Both the position numbers and the translations under genes were made by a program. A stretch of DNA of 64,000 nt from UBA1433 sp964581565 (GTDB lineage: Bacteria > Bacillota > Clostridia > Eubacteriales > UBA1433), in contig CAZOOZ010000001.1 of assembly GCA_964581565.1 (NCBI GenBank), forward strand, positions 62,001 to 126,000, written 5' to 3'. The notes beneath the pieces were generated by a model. The model saw nothing but the letters and a program-made list of their open reading frames with translations. It ran no database searches and had not been told where the DNA came from. This document shows, in pieces, positions 25,007 to 33,444 of this stretch (position 1 is its first letter; each line of letters opens with the position of its first letter).

Positions 25007-25399
25007 ATGAATAAAGGTATTCAATTTTTAAAAGATTGCAAAACTTTTTTTCTTGCGACGAGTGACGGTGAGCAGCCTCGGGTGAGACCTTTTGGAGCAG
25101 TGATCGAATATGAAGGGAAAACGTATATTTGCACAAATAATACAAAAGAGTGTTACAAACAAATGCAAAAAAATCCGAAGATAGAGATATCGGCTGCTAA
25201 AGATGGAAAGTGGATTCGAATATGCGGCAGTGTTGTCCGTGATACGCGAAAAGAAATCAAAGAACGTATGCTCGATGAAGTACCTTCGTTAAAAAGAATG
25301 TATACTGCCGATGATGGCATTTTTGAAGTGTTTTATCTTGCGGATGCTATTGCAACTGTATATTCTTTTGCTGATGAACCTGAAGTATTTGAAATATAG
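25007..25399 (+). CDS. Pyridoxamine 5'-phosphate oxidase-like FMN-binding protein
   Basis: 130 residues of the split-barrel flavin-binding fold: TFFLATSDGEQPRVRPFGAVIEYEGKTYICTNNTKECYKQM. Members of this group bind FMN or F420 and act as small oxidoreductases or flavin stores. Full-length PNPOx catalytic residues are not all present, so pyridoxamine oxidase activity is not implied. AAGGGAAG precedes the ATG. Single gene. Confidence 0.82.
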   Translation: MNKGIQFLKDCKTFFLATSDGEQPRVRPFGAVIEYEGKTYICTNNTKECYKQMQKNPKIEISAAKDGKWIRICGSVVRDTRKEIKERMLDEVPSLKRMYTADDGIFEVFYLADAIATVYSFADEPEVFEI

Positions 25400-25402
25400 G
25401 AT

Positions 25403-25445
25403 ATAATAACCTCGCTTCCTATAGGCAGCAAGGTTATTATTGTCT
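25403..25445. terminator. Bidirectional terminator between convergent genes
   Basis: ATAATAACCT (25403-25412) pairs with AGGTTATTAT (25431-25440), with partial further pairing in the loop and T-rich flank. It serves 25007-25399 and, on the other strand, 25459-26274. Confidence 0.7.
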
Positions 25446-25458
25446 GAGTTAATTAGAT

Positions 25459-26274
25459 TTAATGTTTATTTTTGACAACAGGTATTTGTAATTCTGTGAG
25501 CCAGTCATCCATGCTCTCCTTATTCCAAATACCGTCTATATAGCTTTCACGGGGAGACGCGGAAGCAACATATCCGTTTTCTTCGATCCATTCAAAAGCA
25601 TATGCATATGCTTTTGAAAGACTAGAATAAGCTCCTTTATGCATGAGTGATAAGGCGGGGATGGAATCCATCTTTTTAAAATGAATATCTTCAAAATCCT
25701 CTTTCATTTCATTTACAGCCTCGCAAAATTCAATGTGGATGTCTCTCTCTTTGTATTCACCATCCAAATAAATCGTAAAGCAGTATCCGGGAACAGTGCA
25801 TTTCAGATCAGGATATTTTTTTGCAACTTGTTTTCCGATTGCCGGAATCACTTCAAAATAGGCGTCATAATTTGGTAAAGTCATTTTTTTGCTGTAGACA
25901 ATACACGCAGGCAGATGCTTAATCGTGGCAGTATAGTTCATAAAATCTTCCTCCTCTTTTCCTTGCAGGATAAATTCAATTCGAAGGAGTTGGTCTTGCA
26001 TATCGGCAAGCCGGCACATTAATTCCGCTCTGCGCTTTTGCAGCACGTCTACCGTATTTTTTCCGGATAATATGAGCTTGATTTCATCAATAGACAGACC
26101 TGTTTGCCGAAGTGCTTGAATTTGATGCAGCTTTACCAGTTGATTGGTCGTATAGAAGCGATGATTTGTAAACGGATCCGTATATTCGGTTTTCAATAGA
26201 TTGACTTCGTCATAATAACGGAGTGTTTTAACTGTTGTTTTACTCATTGTGGAAAATTCACCGATACGAAACAT
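25459..26274 (-). CDS. MerR-family regulator with GyrI-like ligand domain (BmrR/BltR type)
   Basis: 271 residues. N-terminal MerR winged helix (FRIGEFSTMSKTTVKTLRYYDEVNLLKTEY), a coiled-coil dimer helix (about 75-110) and a C-terminal GyrI-like domain that binds drugs in BmrR. It activates its target by untwisting a promoter with a 19-bp spacer. Such a promoter lies in front of this gene itself (26300-26330), so autoregulation is likely. No efflux pump is adjacent; the downstream direction ends at a terminator. AAAGGAG precedes the ATG. Confidence 0.85.
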   Translation of the reverse strand: MFRIGEFSTMSKTTVKTLRYYDEVNLLKTEYTDPFTNHRFYTTNQLVKLHQIQALRQTGLSIDEIKLILSGKNTVDVLQKRRAELMCRLADMQDQLLRIEFILQGKEEEDFMNYTATIKHLPACIVYSKKMTLPNYDAYFEVIPAIGKQVAKKYPDLKCTVPGYCFTIYLDGEYKERDIHIEFCEAVNEMKEDFEDIHFKKMDSIPALSLMHKGAYSSLSKAYAYAFEWIEENGYVASASPRESYIDGIWNKESMDDWLTELQIPVVKNKH

Positions 26275-26299
26275 AGGCTTTTCTCCTTTCGTTAAAGTT

Positions 26300-26330
26300 A
26301 TGCTACAATCTCCCCTAACGGGAGATGCAA
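26300..26330 (-). promoter_or_regulatory. MerR-type promoter with 19-bp spacer
   Basis: On the minus strand TTGCAT (26330-26325), a 19-nt spacer and TAGCAT (26305-26300). The spacer carries the dyad TCTCCC-N5-GGGAGA (26309-26325). The overlong spacer with a central dyad is the hallmark of MerR-controlled promoters. Confidence 0.65.
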
Positions 26331-26351
26331 GAGGTTTTTATAAAAATGTAT

Positions 26352-26876
26352 TTATTTTTTCAAAAGTACATAGCATTCATTGTCATATACTTTATCGTTA
26401 TATAGTTTTTCACATTTGCAGAGAGTGCCTTCATATTGAAATCCAAATTTAGTTAAAACTTTCTTGGAACGGAAGTTATGAGGATAACAATAGGCACTGA
26501 TTAAATCCAGTTTTAAATCACGAAAGCCATATTTTATAACTGCGTAAACGGCCTCGCTCATATAACCATTCCTCCAATAATCTGCTGACAGGGAATATCC
26601 AATCATACGTGCTTTATCATTTTCTCGTTTGGGATCGCAGATCAGACCGACTGAGCCAATCAATTTATTTGTGCTTTTTAAAATAATTCCGAAAACACCT
26701 TCCTTATTCAAAAAGACGGTTTTCATAATCCGGCGTGTCTCCTCAATGCTTTCATGCGGTTTCCAGCCGGCATCAGGACCTACATTTATATTTTTGGAGT
26801 ATTCAAAAATATCAGCATCATCACTCAAAACAATAGGGCGGAGCAATAGTCTGGTGGTTTCTATTTTCATCATCAT
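26352..26876 (-). CDS. GNAT-family acetyltransferase (RimJ/RimL-like)
   Basis: 174 residues. Start IETTRLLLRPIVLSDDADIFEYS is typical of the RimJ/RimL branch; the acetyl-CoA loop region is IGYSLSADYWRNGYMSEA, and the end has NFRSKKVLTKFGFQYEG. It transfers an acetyl group to an amine; substrate unknown. The start overlaps the stop of the TfoX-like gene (ATGA), so the two are coupled. Confidence 0.85.
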   Translation of the reverse strand: MMMKIETTRLLLRPIVLSDDADIFEYSKNINVGPDAGWKPHESIEETRRIMKTVFLNKEGVFGIILKSTNKLIGSVGLICDPKRENDKARMIGYSLSADYWRNGYMSEAVYAVIKYGFRDLKLDLISAYCYPHNFRSKKVLTKFGFQYEGTLCKCEKLYNDKVYDNECYVLLKK

Positions 26877-27190
26877 TTTTTCTTGCTTGGTTTTGGTATA
26901 GGGGTTACTTCTTCCAGCAATTTTACTATTTTCAAAGAGAATGTGCGATTGTCGATATCAAGGATATAATGCGGTTTTGCACCTTTATATGGTATACCGA
27001 TTTCAGCATCGTTCATTTCTTTCTCGATGATAGGGAGCATTTTGACATATACGGTATTATCACATATGAGCAAAACCGGCTTTGCATTGATATATACCAT
27101 ATACTCACCAAACATTTTCTTATACGTGATCATTCCTGCATCACTGATTTGATCGCAAACATAATAAATATAGTTTATATCTGTGGACAT
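26873..27190 (-). CDS. TfoX N-terminal domain protein
   Basis: 105 residues matching the TfoX/Sxy N-terminal domain: YYVCDQISDAGMITYKKMFGEYMVYINAKPVLLICDNTVYVKM. The stand-alone form is common in Firmicutes and of unknown role; a competence function is not implied. AGGAGG precedes the ATG. First of a coupled pair with the GNAT gene, 9 nt after the ASCH-like gene. Confidence 0.82.
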   Translation of the reverse strand: MSTDINYIYYVCDQISDAGMITYKKMFGEYMVYINAKPVLLICDNTVYVKMLPIIEKEMNDAEIGIPYKGAKPHYILDIDNRTFSLKIVKLLEEVTPIPKPSKKK

Positions 27191-27199
27191 AGATTCCTC

Positions 27200-27652
27200 C
27201 TAAAATTTAGAATTTTCGTAATTGTATGGCATGCTGCTTCCCTTCACAACATCTTCAATCTTCTCTATAATCAGCCAGTCATCCATATTGCGTTGACGTT
27301 CAAAATCAAGAGGAGTTATTTTTTCGATATTGCTAAACTCCACAAGACACAGGCATTTTTTATGCCAGCGTGTTTTTTGCGCCTCTGTGAGATGAAGCTT
27401 GTCCTGATTGACAGAAAGTACTTTTATGATTTCTTTATCAGTCAATTTTACATAATTATCAACGTGTATAACCGTTGCCTTTGCAGTGATTTTAGCGCTG
27501 CCTTTTTCAATGAAGAAAAGCTGTTCGCCTTCAAAAACACGGCTGTGTGGAATTTTGCGGCCAGCAGCGCCGCGAATGATCATCGTTTTTGTTTTACCTA
27601 CTATTTTTTCGAGTTCCTTTGATTTATCGTCACAATAAACAAGATGTAGCAT
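27200..27652 (-). CDS. ASCH/PUA-like domain protein, unknown function
   Basis: 150 residues. The pattern MIIRGAAGRKIPHSRVFEGEQLFFIEKGSAKITAKATV looks like a PUA/ASCH-type beta barrel, followed by a helical segment (LTEAQKTRWHKKCLCLVEF) and NMDDWLIIEKI. ASCH domains bind RNA or nucleotides. No specific function is known. GGAG precedes the ATG. Co-directional with neighbours on both sides. Confidence 0.55.
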   Translation of the reverse strand: MLHLVYCDDKSKELEKIVGKTKTMIIRGAAGRKIPHSRVFEGEQLFFIEKGSAKITAKATVIHVDNYVKLTDKEIIKVLSVNQDKLHLTEAQKTRWHKKCLCLVEFSNIEKITPLDFERQRNMDDWLIIEKIEDVVKGSSMPYNYENSKF

Positions 27653-27672
27653 ATGTATCTCCTATCAGAGAG

Positions 27673-28311
27673 TTATATTTTTTTAACAGGGTATCTTAAA
27701 ATAGTTTTTCTTTTTGAGACTTCGGTTTTTCTCGGATCGCTTAAATAGATTTCATGATGGTGCCTGCCGGACGATAAATCAAATAAATAATCTTTTTCCT
27801 GCGCATAATTTTCCATTTTTGTTATGGTTGCAGGTTCGTTATCATAAGAACCGATATGCATACATTGCACGCAAAGCCCTTCGGCAAAAGAAGTAAACCT
27901 TGCTTTAGAAGTATCCAGCTCAGGCTTTTTGCTTTTTACTGTCTCTACGGCAGCGTTAAATACGTCATGAGTAACAAATTCGGGCTGGCGAATCATAGAT
28001 ATCCAACAGAAATTGCTTTTATTGCTAAAATCGATATCTTCATTGCCATCCAGCCACCAAAGCCCTTCAAGCGGTGGAACGACATATTCAAAATAATCTT
28101 TTGGAGCATTGCCGTTCTTGGGAGACATTTTTATCGTATAGGTAAGGGCATATAAAAGTTCCAAAGCATAAGCGTACTGGCCACCCGACTCATTTGGATC
28201 GCCTTTGCCGCCTACTTGTATAAAGTTCATTGCGGCGATATCAATAAAGGATGGCGTTGTTTTAGGAGCATATAATTCTTTAAAGGCTTTTTTATAATCC
28301 ATTTTATTCAT
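27673..28311 (-). CDS. GyrI-like small-molecule-binding protein
   Basis: 212 residues. Features of the stand-alone GyrI-like family: FIDIAAMNFIQVGGKGDPNESGGQYAYALELLYALTYTIK, EGLWW and GLCVQCMHIGSYDNEPATI. Such proteins bind or hydrolyse hydrophobic or toxic small molecules. Probably first gene of the run 28311-26352 on the minus strand. Confidence 0.75.
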   Translation of the reverse strand: MNKMDYKKAFKELYAPKTTPSFIDIAAMNFIQVGGKGDPNESGGQYAYALELLYALTYTIKMSPKNGNAPKDYFEYVVPPLEGLWWLDGNEDIDFSNKSNFCWISMIRQPEFVTHDVFNAAVETVKSKKPELDTSKARFTSFAEGLCVQCMHIGSYDNEPATITKMENYAQEKDYLFDLSSGRHHHEIYLSDPRKTEVSKRKTILRYPVKKI

Positions 28312-28356
28312 ATCTTGGCCCTCTTCTCTTCTATAATTAAGAATGTTATATTCTTA

Positions 28357-28520
28357 TTATACAAATACGTTATGATATATGGAAGTCTTTCTTTTCAATC
28401 CTGTCGGCACAACGCTAAGTACGAGTGCGACCACGATAGTGACGATAGCCGATGATAAAACCGGAGATCAGTCTGGATACTGCAGCAATCAATGCAGATG
28501 AGACAGATGCCACAGATTTG
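28357..28520 (-). pseudogene. Possible relic of a membrane protein C-terminus
   Basis: On the minus strand two adjacent frames, offset by 1 nt, read as hydrophobic protein: ALIAAVSRLISGFIIG, then AIVTIVVALVLSVVPTGLK and a stop at 28357-28359. There is no start. The family is not identifiable, and chance cannot be excluded for so short a stretch. Confidence 0.3.
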
Positions 28521-28595
28521 TGATCATGTGGCGAAGAAGAGTGTGATCATTTACTTAATTTAAAATTTTATATTACTCAAGAAAAATATATGCAA

Positions 28596-28626
28596 AAACC
28601 CTTGTTTCATTTTATGACAAGGGTTT
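28596..28626. terminator. Terminator-like hairpin in the 28.3-28.85 kb gap
   Basis: 10-bp perfect arms AAACCCTTGT and ACAAGGGTTT with an 11-nt loop. T-run on the plus side is weak. No intact gene feeds it, which fits a lost gene. Confidence 0.45.
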
Positions 28627-28850
28627 ATGTAATGAGAAAATTCATGGTATTAAGTAAAAAAGGAAGGAAGATCGTGCCGGAACAGTAAAACTTTAACAAT
28701 TTGCTATTACAACAAGAAAAAATTAAAAAATATTTAGAAAAAATGTAATATATACTTAAAATATTATGTTATATATCATTATATATTTACAATATTTATG
28801 CGAAATGGTATTATGACTTTATTTATAAAAACTTCTGGAGTGGTTTTGAT

Positions 28851-29309
28851 ATGGATAAAATAGATTTAAAAATTTTAAGCCTCCTTCAAAAGAATGCAAG
28901 AATCACTGCATCTGAAATCAGCAGTAGTATTAATTTATCGATTCCGGCATGCAGTGAAAGACTCAAAAAACTGGAGCAATCGGGTGTTATTAAGCAATAT
29001 ACGGCAATTGTTGATTGCAAACACTTAAATAAATTTTTGACGGCTTTCATGTTTATCAGTCTTGAACGACCGAGATTTACAGAGCAGTTTATTCAGAAAA
29101 TAAATATGGAAGCTGATATTTTGGAATGCCATTATCTGGCTGGTGATTTTGATTATTTACTTAAAATTATTACAGATAATACTGATACGCTTGAAGAACT
29201 GCTTCAACGCATTAAGAGCGTGCAAGGTGTACAAAAAACAAGGACGATTGTTGTCTTATCCACAGTAAAAAACGATTATTCCATATCGTTAGAAGACTTA
29301 GCAAAGTAA
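28851..29309 (+). CDS. Lrp/AsnC-family regulator
   Basis: 152 residues. N-terminal helix-turn-helix (DLKILSLLQKNARITASEISSSINLSIPACSERLKKLEQSGVIKQY) and C-terminal RAM/ACT-like amino-acid-binding domain (CHYLAGDFDYLLKI). GGAG precedes the ATG. It lies 17 nt before the alanine dehydrogenase gene and most likely controls it in response to alanine, as AldR does in actinobacteria. Confidence 0.9.
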   Translation: MDKIDLKILSLLQKNARITASEISSSINLSIPACSERLKKLEQSGVIKQYTAIVDCKHLNKFLTAFMFISLERPRFTEQFIQKINMEADILECHYLAGDFDYLLKIITDNTDTLEELLQRIKSVQGVQKTRTIVVLSTVKNDYSISLEDLAK

Positions 29310-29326
29310 ACACAAGGAGGGTTATA

Positions 29327-30448
29327 ATGAATATAGGAATTCCAAAAGAAATAAAAAATAATGAAAACAGGGTTGCCATCACACCCGCCGGTGTACATGC
29401 GCTGGCGACACAGAATCATAAAGTACTCGTAGAAAAAACTGCCGGAGAAGGCAGTGGCATTTCAGATGAAGAATACGCGGCGGCTGGCGCTGTCATTTGT
29501 GAAAAAGCAGTAGATGTATTCGACGGCGCAGATCTGATTATGAAAGTGAAAGAACCGATTGAAAGTGAGTATGAGCTTTTTAAAGAAGGTCAGACTTTAT
29601 ATACTTATTTGCATCTTGCGCCTAACCCCGCACTCACCAATATGCTTCTTGAAAAGAAAATAACGGGAATCGCCTATGAAACTGTGCAGTTGGACAACGG
29701 TGCACTGCCGTTGCTGTCTCCGATGAGTGAAATCGCGGGACGTATGTCTATTCAAATAGGAGCGACTATGCTGCAAAAATACAATGGGGGAGCGGGAATC
29801 CTCCTTGGGGGCGTACCTGGTGTGCTCCCCGCAGAGGTACTTATTATTGGCGGTGGTGTGGTGGGCACAAATGCGGCGAAAATGGCTGTCGGACTTGGTG
29901 CGCGAGTTACGGTCATGGACCTTAATATAAATAGATTGATGTATCTTGATGATATATTCGGCGGCAGAATTTCGACACTGGTATATAACGAATATAATGT
30001 TGCAAAAATGGTTAAAAAAACGGACTTATTGGTTGGTGCAGTGCTTGTTGCAGGCGCAAAAGCCCCTAAAACAGTGAGTGAAGCAATGGTGGAAAGCATG
30101 AAAAAAGGCTCAGTCATCGTGGACGTTGCGATTGATCAGGGAGGGAGTATTGCAACGATTGACAGGGCTACTACGCATGATCATCCTTGTTACGAAAAAC
30201 ATGGAGTTATTCATTATTCCGTAGCCAATATCCCTGGGGCTGTTCCAAAGACATCCACTTATGCGCTCACAAATGCGACACTTCCTTATCTGCTCCAATT
30301 GGCACAAAAAGGCATTAAAAAAGCATTGCTTGAAAATGGGGCGTTGCTTTTGGGCCTGAATACCTATCAAGGCATGATCACTTATGAAGCGGTAGCCAGA
30401 TGTATGGATAAACAGTATGTGTGCGCTAAAGATTGCTTGTTTATATAA
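29327..30448 (+). CDS. ald: Alanine dehydrogenase
   Basis: 373 residues, normal length. N-terminal MNIGIPKEIKNNENRVAITPAGV, the catalytic region KVKEPIESEY, and NAD-binding GGGVVGTNAAKMAVGLGARVTVMD. It interconverts L-alanine with pyruvate and ammonium using NAD+. AAGGAGGG precedes the ATG. It forms an operon with the Lrp-type regulator; a terminator follows. Confidence 0.95.
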   Translation: MNIGIPKEIKNNENRVAITPAGVHALATQNHKVLVEKTAGEGSGISDEEYAAAGAVICEKAVDVFDGADLIMKVKEPIESEYELFKEGQTLYTYLHLAPNPALTNMLLEKKITGIAYETVQLDNGALPLLSPMSEIAGRMSIQIGATMLQKYNGGAGILLGGVPGVLPAEVLIIGGGVVGTNAAKMAVGLGARVTVMDLNINRLMYLDDIFGGRISTLVYNEYNVAKMVKKTDLLVGAVLVAGAKAPKTVSEAMVESMKKGSVIVDVAIDQGGSIATIDRATTHDHPCYEKHGVIHYSVANIPGAVPKTSTYALTNATLPYLLQLAQKGIKKALLENGALLLGLNTYQGMITYEAVARCMDKQYVCAKDCLFI

Positions 30449-30474
30449 AAAATAACTATAAAATATTTGTTTGG

Positions 30475-30510
30475 AATACATCGCCATAAATATATGGCGG
30501 TGTATTTTTG
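30475..30510 (+). terminator. Intrinsic terminator after ald
   Basis: 14-bp stem AATACATCGCCATA (30475-30488) with TATGGCGGTGTATT (30493-30506), one G-U pair and a 4-nt loop, followed by TTTG. Confidence 0.8.
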
Positions 30511-30622
30511 TCTAGTAAAAAAATTGAATAATATATATGATTGTGATATATTGAAACAATTGTTATTCAAATATTTTGCTGATGTTAAAAATTTATAGAA
30601 AAATATAAGGAATGGATCGAGT

Positions 30623-32707
30623 ATGTTTAAAAATTCTAAAGTAGAAAAGCAATTAGTACTTCTTGAGAATCAATTACCGGAAAAAAGGATAGCAGCGGCA
30701 GAGGCTTTGGGTCGATTAGGAGATTTACAGGCGATACCTCTCCTAATCAAAACACTTGGGGATAGTGATTGGAGAGTGCAAAAAGCCGCAATAGAAGCAT
30801 TAAGACAACTGGGAGATCCGTTATATGAAAAAATAGCGGACACTTCTTCTGAGTTGTTTTTGAAATTAGGTAGATCGGGAGATATACGCGCTTTTGAGCC
30901 TCTTATTTATGCTCTTGAAAATAATAACAGTAACAGCAGAAAAGAGGCGGCTTTGGGGCTGGGAGAGTTGAAAGATGCACGTGCTGTCGGGCCGTTGATG
31001 AATGCATTAGATTCAAAAGATATAAATATTATAGAAGCTGCGGCAGACGCTTTGGGCAACATAGGCGATACACGTGCTGTTGAGGCGCTGGCAAAGGTAC
31101 TTCATTATAAATGTGGATACAAGGCTGCACGTGCGCTGGGGAAAATGAAAGATGATAGAATTGCAAAACTTTTGATCGATGTATTAACTGATGAAAAACA
31201 ATGGAATGGCAATAGATGTGAGGCTGCCGGAGTATTAGGTGAACTTAAGGAATCAAGCACGATTATGCCGCTTATTCATGCGATGGGCTCAAAAGATCCG
31301 GAAGTGGCAAAAACAGCAGTAAAAGCTTTGATGCGATATGACGATCCGGGTGCTTTATTTGCAATGGCTATCAACAAGGATAATCCAAAAGTCCGTATCA
31401 ATGCGGCTGAAATGCTTGGCAAGATAAAAGATACGCGTTCGACTGATATTTTAATTTCGGTCTTAAAAGAAGATGACGAATATTTAGTAAGAAATGCGGC
31501 AGCAAGCGCACTGGGAATACTGGGAGATATCTCGGCGGTTGAAGTGCTTATCAATGCGCTTGATCAAGATATTGTCTATGCAGCAATGAAATCTTTGGGA
31601 ATGCTGAAAGATAAGAGAGCATTGGAACCGCTTGTCAGATTGCTTAAAGAAAATGATGAGAGATCTATACGCGTCAGCGCGGCGCAAGCTTTAGGAGATT
31701 TAGGAAATACAGATGCGGTAATGTATCTTTGCGGCGTCCTTGATGACAGTGAGTATAAAGTGCGCATGGAAGCGGCAAAGGCTTTGGGAAAACTAGGGGA
31801 TAATCGTGCATATGATTCATTGTTTGTCGCGCTGGGTGACTGTGAACAGTTGGTTCGCGAATCTGCGGCTGATGCCATGCAGGAATTAGGAGATTTGCGG
31901 TGGACAAAAATCATAAAAGATTCTTGGGGCAGCTTTTTTGACGCAGTAATCGAATATAAAGATCGAAAAACGATTGAGCTTATAGAAAAAGTGATCAAAA
32001 ATTATGGAGGTGATGCACGCCGGAAAGCAGCTGAAGCCTTAACGGAACTAGATGATCCAAGAGTTTTACAGCTGCTCATGGAGCTTTTGAACGATAAAGA
32101 TATTGTTGTAAAAAAATCCGCGGTAGAAGGATTAAATAAATTAAAAGATCCTCGTGCTGCCGCTCCACTTATTGATATTTTGAAAAATAAGCCTGCATTA
32201 GTGAAAGAAGCAGCCGGAGCTTTGGGCAATATCGGTGATAAAAGCGCAGTGGAACCGCTTATTGAAGCTCTCCGCAGTGATAGCTGGAACGCGGCAGAAG
32301 CAGCATCGCTTGCATTGGTACGATTTAAGGCAAGTGCAGTAGAACCGCTTTTAAAAGCGCTTCATGATGATGAAGAAGAATTTACTGCAAAAGCAGTACG
32401 AACTTTGGGTTTGATTGGGGATAAGCGGGCGATTGAACCGATTTATGGTCTTATAAATAAACAAACAGGGAAAGATTTACGATATAAAATCATGGAAGCA
32501 TTGGCAATGCTCGGTGATGACCGAGTCATCGAACTGCTCATTGAATCTCTCAAAGACAGTGAATCTATCTATCGGTTAGTAGCAGCCAGGTCTTTGGGGC
32601 ATTTGAGTGGCGAGCGCGTTGTGGAAGGTCTTTTAATAGCATCAAATGACAGTGACGGATTTGTACGTGATGAAGCTGTACAGGCACTGAAAAAAATAAG
32701 CAAATAA
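30623..32707 (+). CDS. HEAT-repeat (PBS-lyase type) protein
   Basis: 694 residues made almost wholly of about 20 HEAT-like repeats of around 31 residues (pattern LGxLGDxRAVEPLIxALxDxDxxVRxxAAxAL). A break in regularity near residues 430-455 (RWTKIIKDSWGSFFDAV) splits it into two solenoids. No catalytic domain, TM or signal peptide, so it is a cytoplasmic scaffold for partners. AAGGA precedes the ATG. It lies directly upstream of the HTH-kinase-lipoprotein cassette on the same strand, which suggests but does not prove a shared role. Similar HEAT proteins in other bacteria are often kinase-linked. Confidence 0.85.
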   Translation: MFKNSKVEKQLVLLENQLPEKRIAAAEALGRLGDLQAIPLLIKTLGDSDWRVQKAAIEALRQLGDPLYEKIADTSSELFLKLGRSGDIRAFEPLIYALENNNSNSRKEAALGLGELKDARAVGPLMNALDSKDINIIEAAADALGNIGDTRAVEALAKVLHYKCGYKAARALGKMKDDRIAKLLIDVLTDEKQWNGNRCEAAGVLGELKESSTIMPLIHAMGSKDPEVAKTAVKALMRYDDPGALFAMAINKDNPKVRINAAEMLGKIKDTRSTDILISVLKEDDEYLVRNAAASALGILGDISAVEVLINALDQDIVYAAMKSLGMLKDKRALEPLVRLLKENDERSIRVSAAQALGDLGNTDAVMYLCGVLDDSEYKVRMEAAKALGKLGDNRAYDSLFVALGDCEQLVRESAADAMQELGDLRWTKIIKDSWGSFFDAVIEYKDRKTIELIEKVIKNYGGDARRKAAEALTELDDPRVLQLLMELLNDKDIVVKKSAVEGLNKLKDPRAAAPLIDILKNKPALVKEAAGALGNIGDKSAVEPLIEALRSDSWNAAEAASLALVRFKASAVEPLLKALHDDEEEFTAKAVRTLGLIGDKRAIEPIYGLINKQTGKDLRYKIMEALAMLGDDRVIELLIESLKDSESIYRLVAARSLGHLSGERVVEGLLIASNDSDGFVRDEAVQALKKISK

Positions 32708-32807
32708 ATTATTACGAGAATATATCGATAGATTATTACATGACCTTGCATACTTAATTTTAACAATCAGTACTTTATTATGAAATGAGACTATAAAACA
32801 AACAGAA

Positions 32808-33254
32808 ATGAGGTTGCTTGTTTTGCAAAAGAAAAAGGATACAAAAACGGATATCTTAAATGAGAGGTTAAATGAGGATATATCTTTTACTGAATTTTTT
32901 GAGGACAATGCAAAGAATTTTTTAGATGTTCCGTTGTGTATATATCTTAAGACACTCATTGAGGAGAAAGGTTTTACAAAAGCAGGTGTGATCAGAGACA
33001 GCGGTATTAACCGGAGGTTTTTCTTTGATATATTAGCAGGTAAACGACACCCCACGAGAAATTACGTTTTGCGTATCTTGATTGCATTGCAGATTCCTTT
33101 GAAAAACGTGCAGTGGCTTTTGAGGGCGACAGGATACGCTCAATTGTATGCACGTGACAGGCGAGACAGCCTTATTATTTATTGTATTAATCATAAAATT
33201 GATGTTAACGAATGTAACATTATGCTAAAAAAGGTTGATTTTGAAGAAATATAA
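32808..33254 (+). CDS. XRE-like regulator of kinase cassette 1 (HTH-A)
   Basis: 148 residues. After about 40 charged residues comes a helix-turn-helix (YLKTLIEEKGFTKAGVIRDSGINRRFFFDILAGKRHPTRNYVLRILIAL) and a conserved end (LLRATGYAQLYARDRRDSLIIYC). It aligns along its length with HTH-B (38195-38614): F-x-G-x-RHP-x-RN, Q-x-LL and LY-x3-RRD-x2-II-x-C are shared. The ATG at 32808 lacks a clear ribosome binding site; a TTG at 32823 has GAGG 9 nt upstream and may be the true start. It precedes the kinase gene by 190 nt. Confidence 0.8.
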   Translation: MRLLVLQKKKDTKTDILNERLNEDISFTEFFEDNAKNFLDVPLCIYLKTLIEEKGFTKAGVIRDSGINRRFFFDILAGKRHPTRNYVLRILIALQIPLKNVQWLLRATGYAQLYARDRRDSLIIYCINHKIDVNECNIMLKKVDFEEI

Positions 33255-33444
33255 AGAGTAATGATTTATCCCTTAAAAATTTTACGGTTTGAATTAAGAA
33301 GTGAGCGTAAGGCTCACTCTATTCATAATAAAAACCGGACGATATAATATAGAGAAGGAAAAGCAACAGTAAATAAATCTTTATAAAATAATTGATATAA
33401 AAGCAGATGCGTCCACTAAATATAAATACCGGGGTGATATTTTT

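Larger units (their letters stand above)
28312..28850. other. 539 bases without an intact gene
   Basis: Contains a decayed hydrophobic reading frame (see 28357-28520), a terminator-like hairpin AAACCCTTGT (28596-28605) / ACAAGGGTTT (28617-28626), and an AT-rich stretch leading to the Lrp-type gene. The 28400-28530 part is visibly more GC-rich than its flanks. Confidence 0.5.

Noticed and set aside
26873..27190. Competence regulator role for the TfoX-like protein
   Set aside because: Only the N-terminal domain is present and no competence genes are near.
26969..27622. 217-codon open frame on the plus strand
   Set aside because: Opposite the TfoX-like and ASCH-like genes, with no recognisable motifs and no ribosome binding site.
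30623..32707. Bilin lyase function for the PBS-lyase HEAT protein
   Set aside because: The family name reflects the repeat only; there are no phycobiliprotein genes and the organism is a likely anaerobe.
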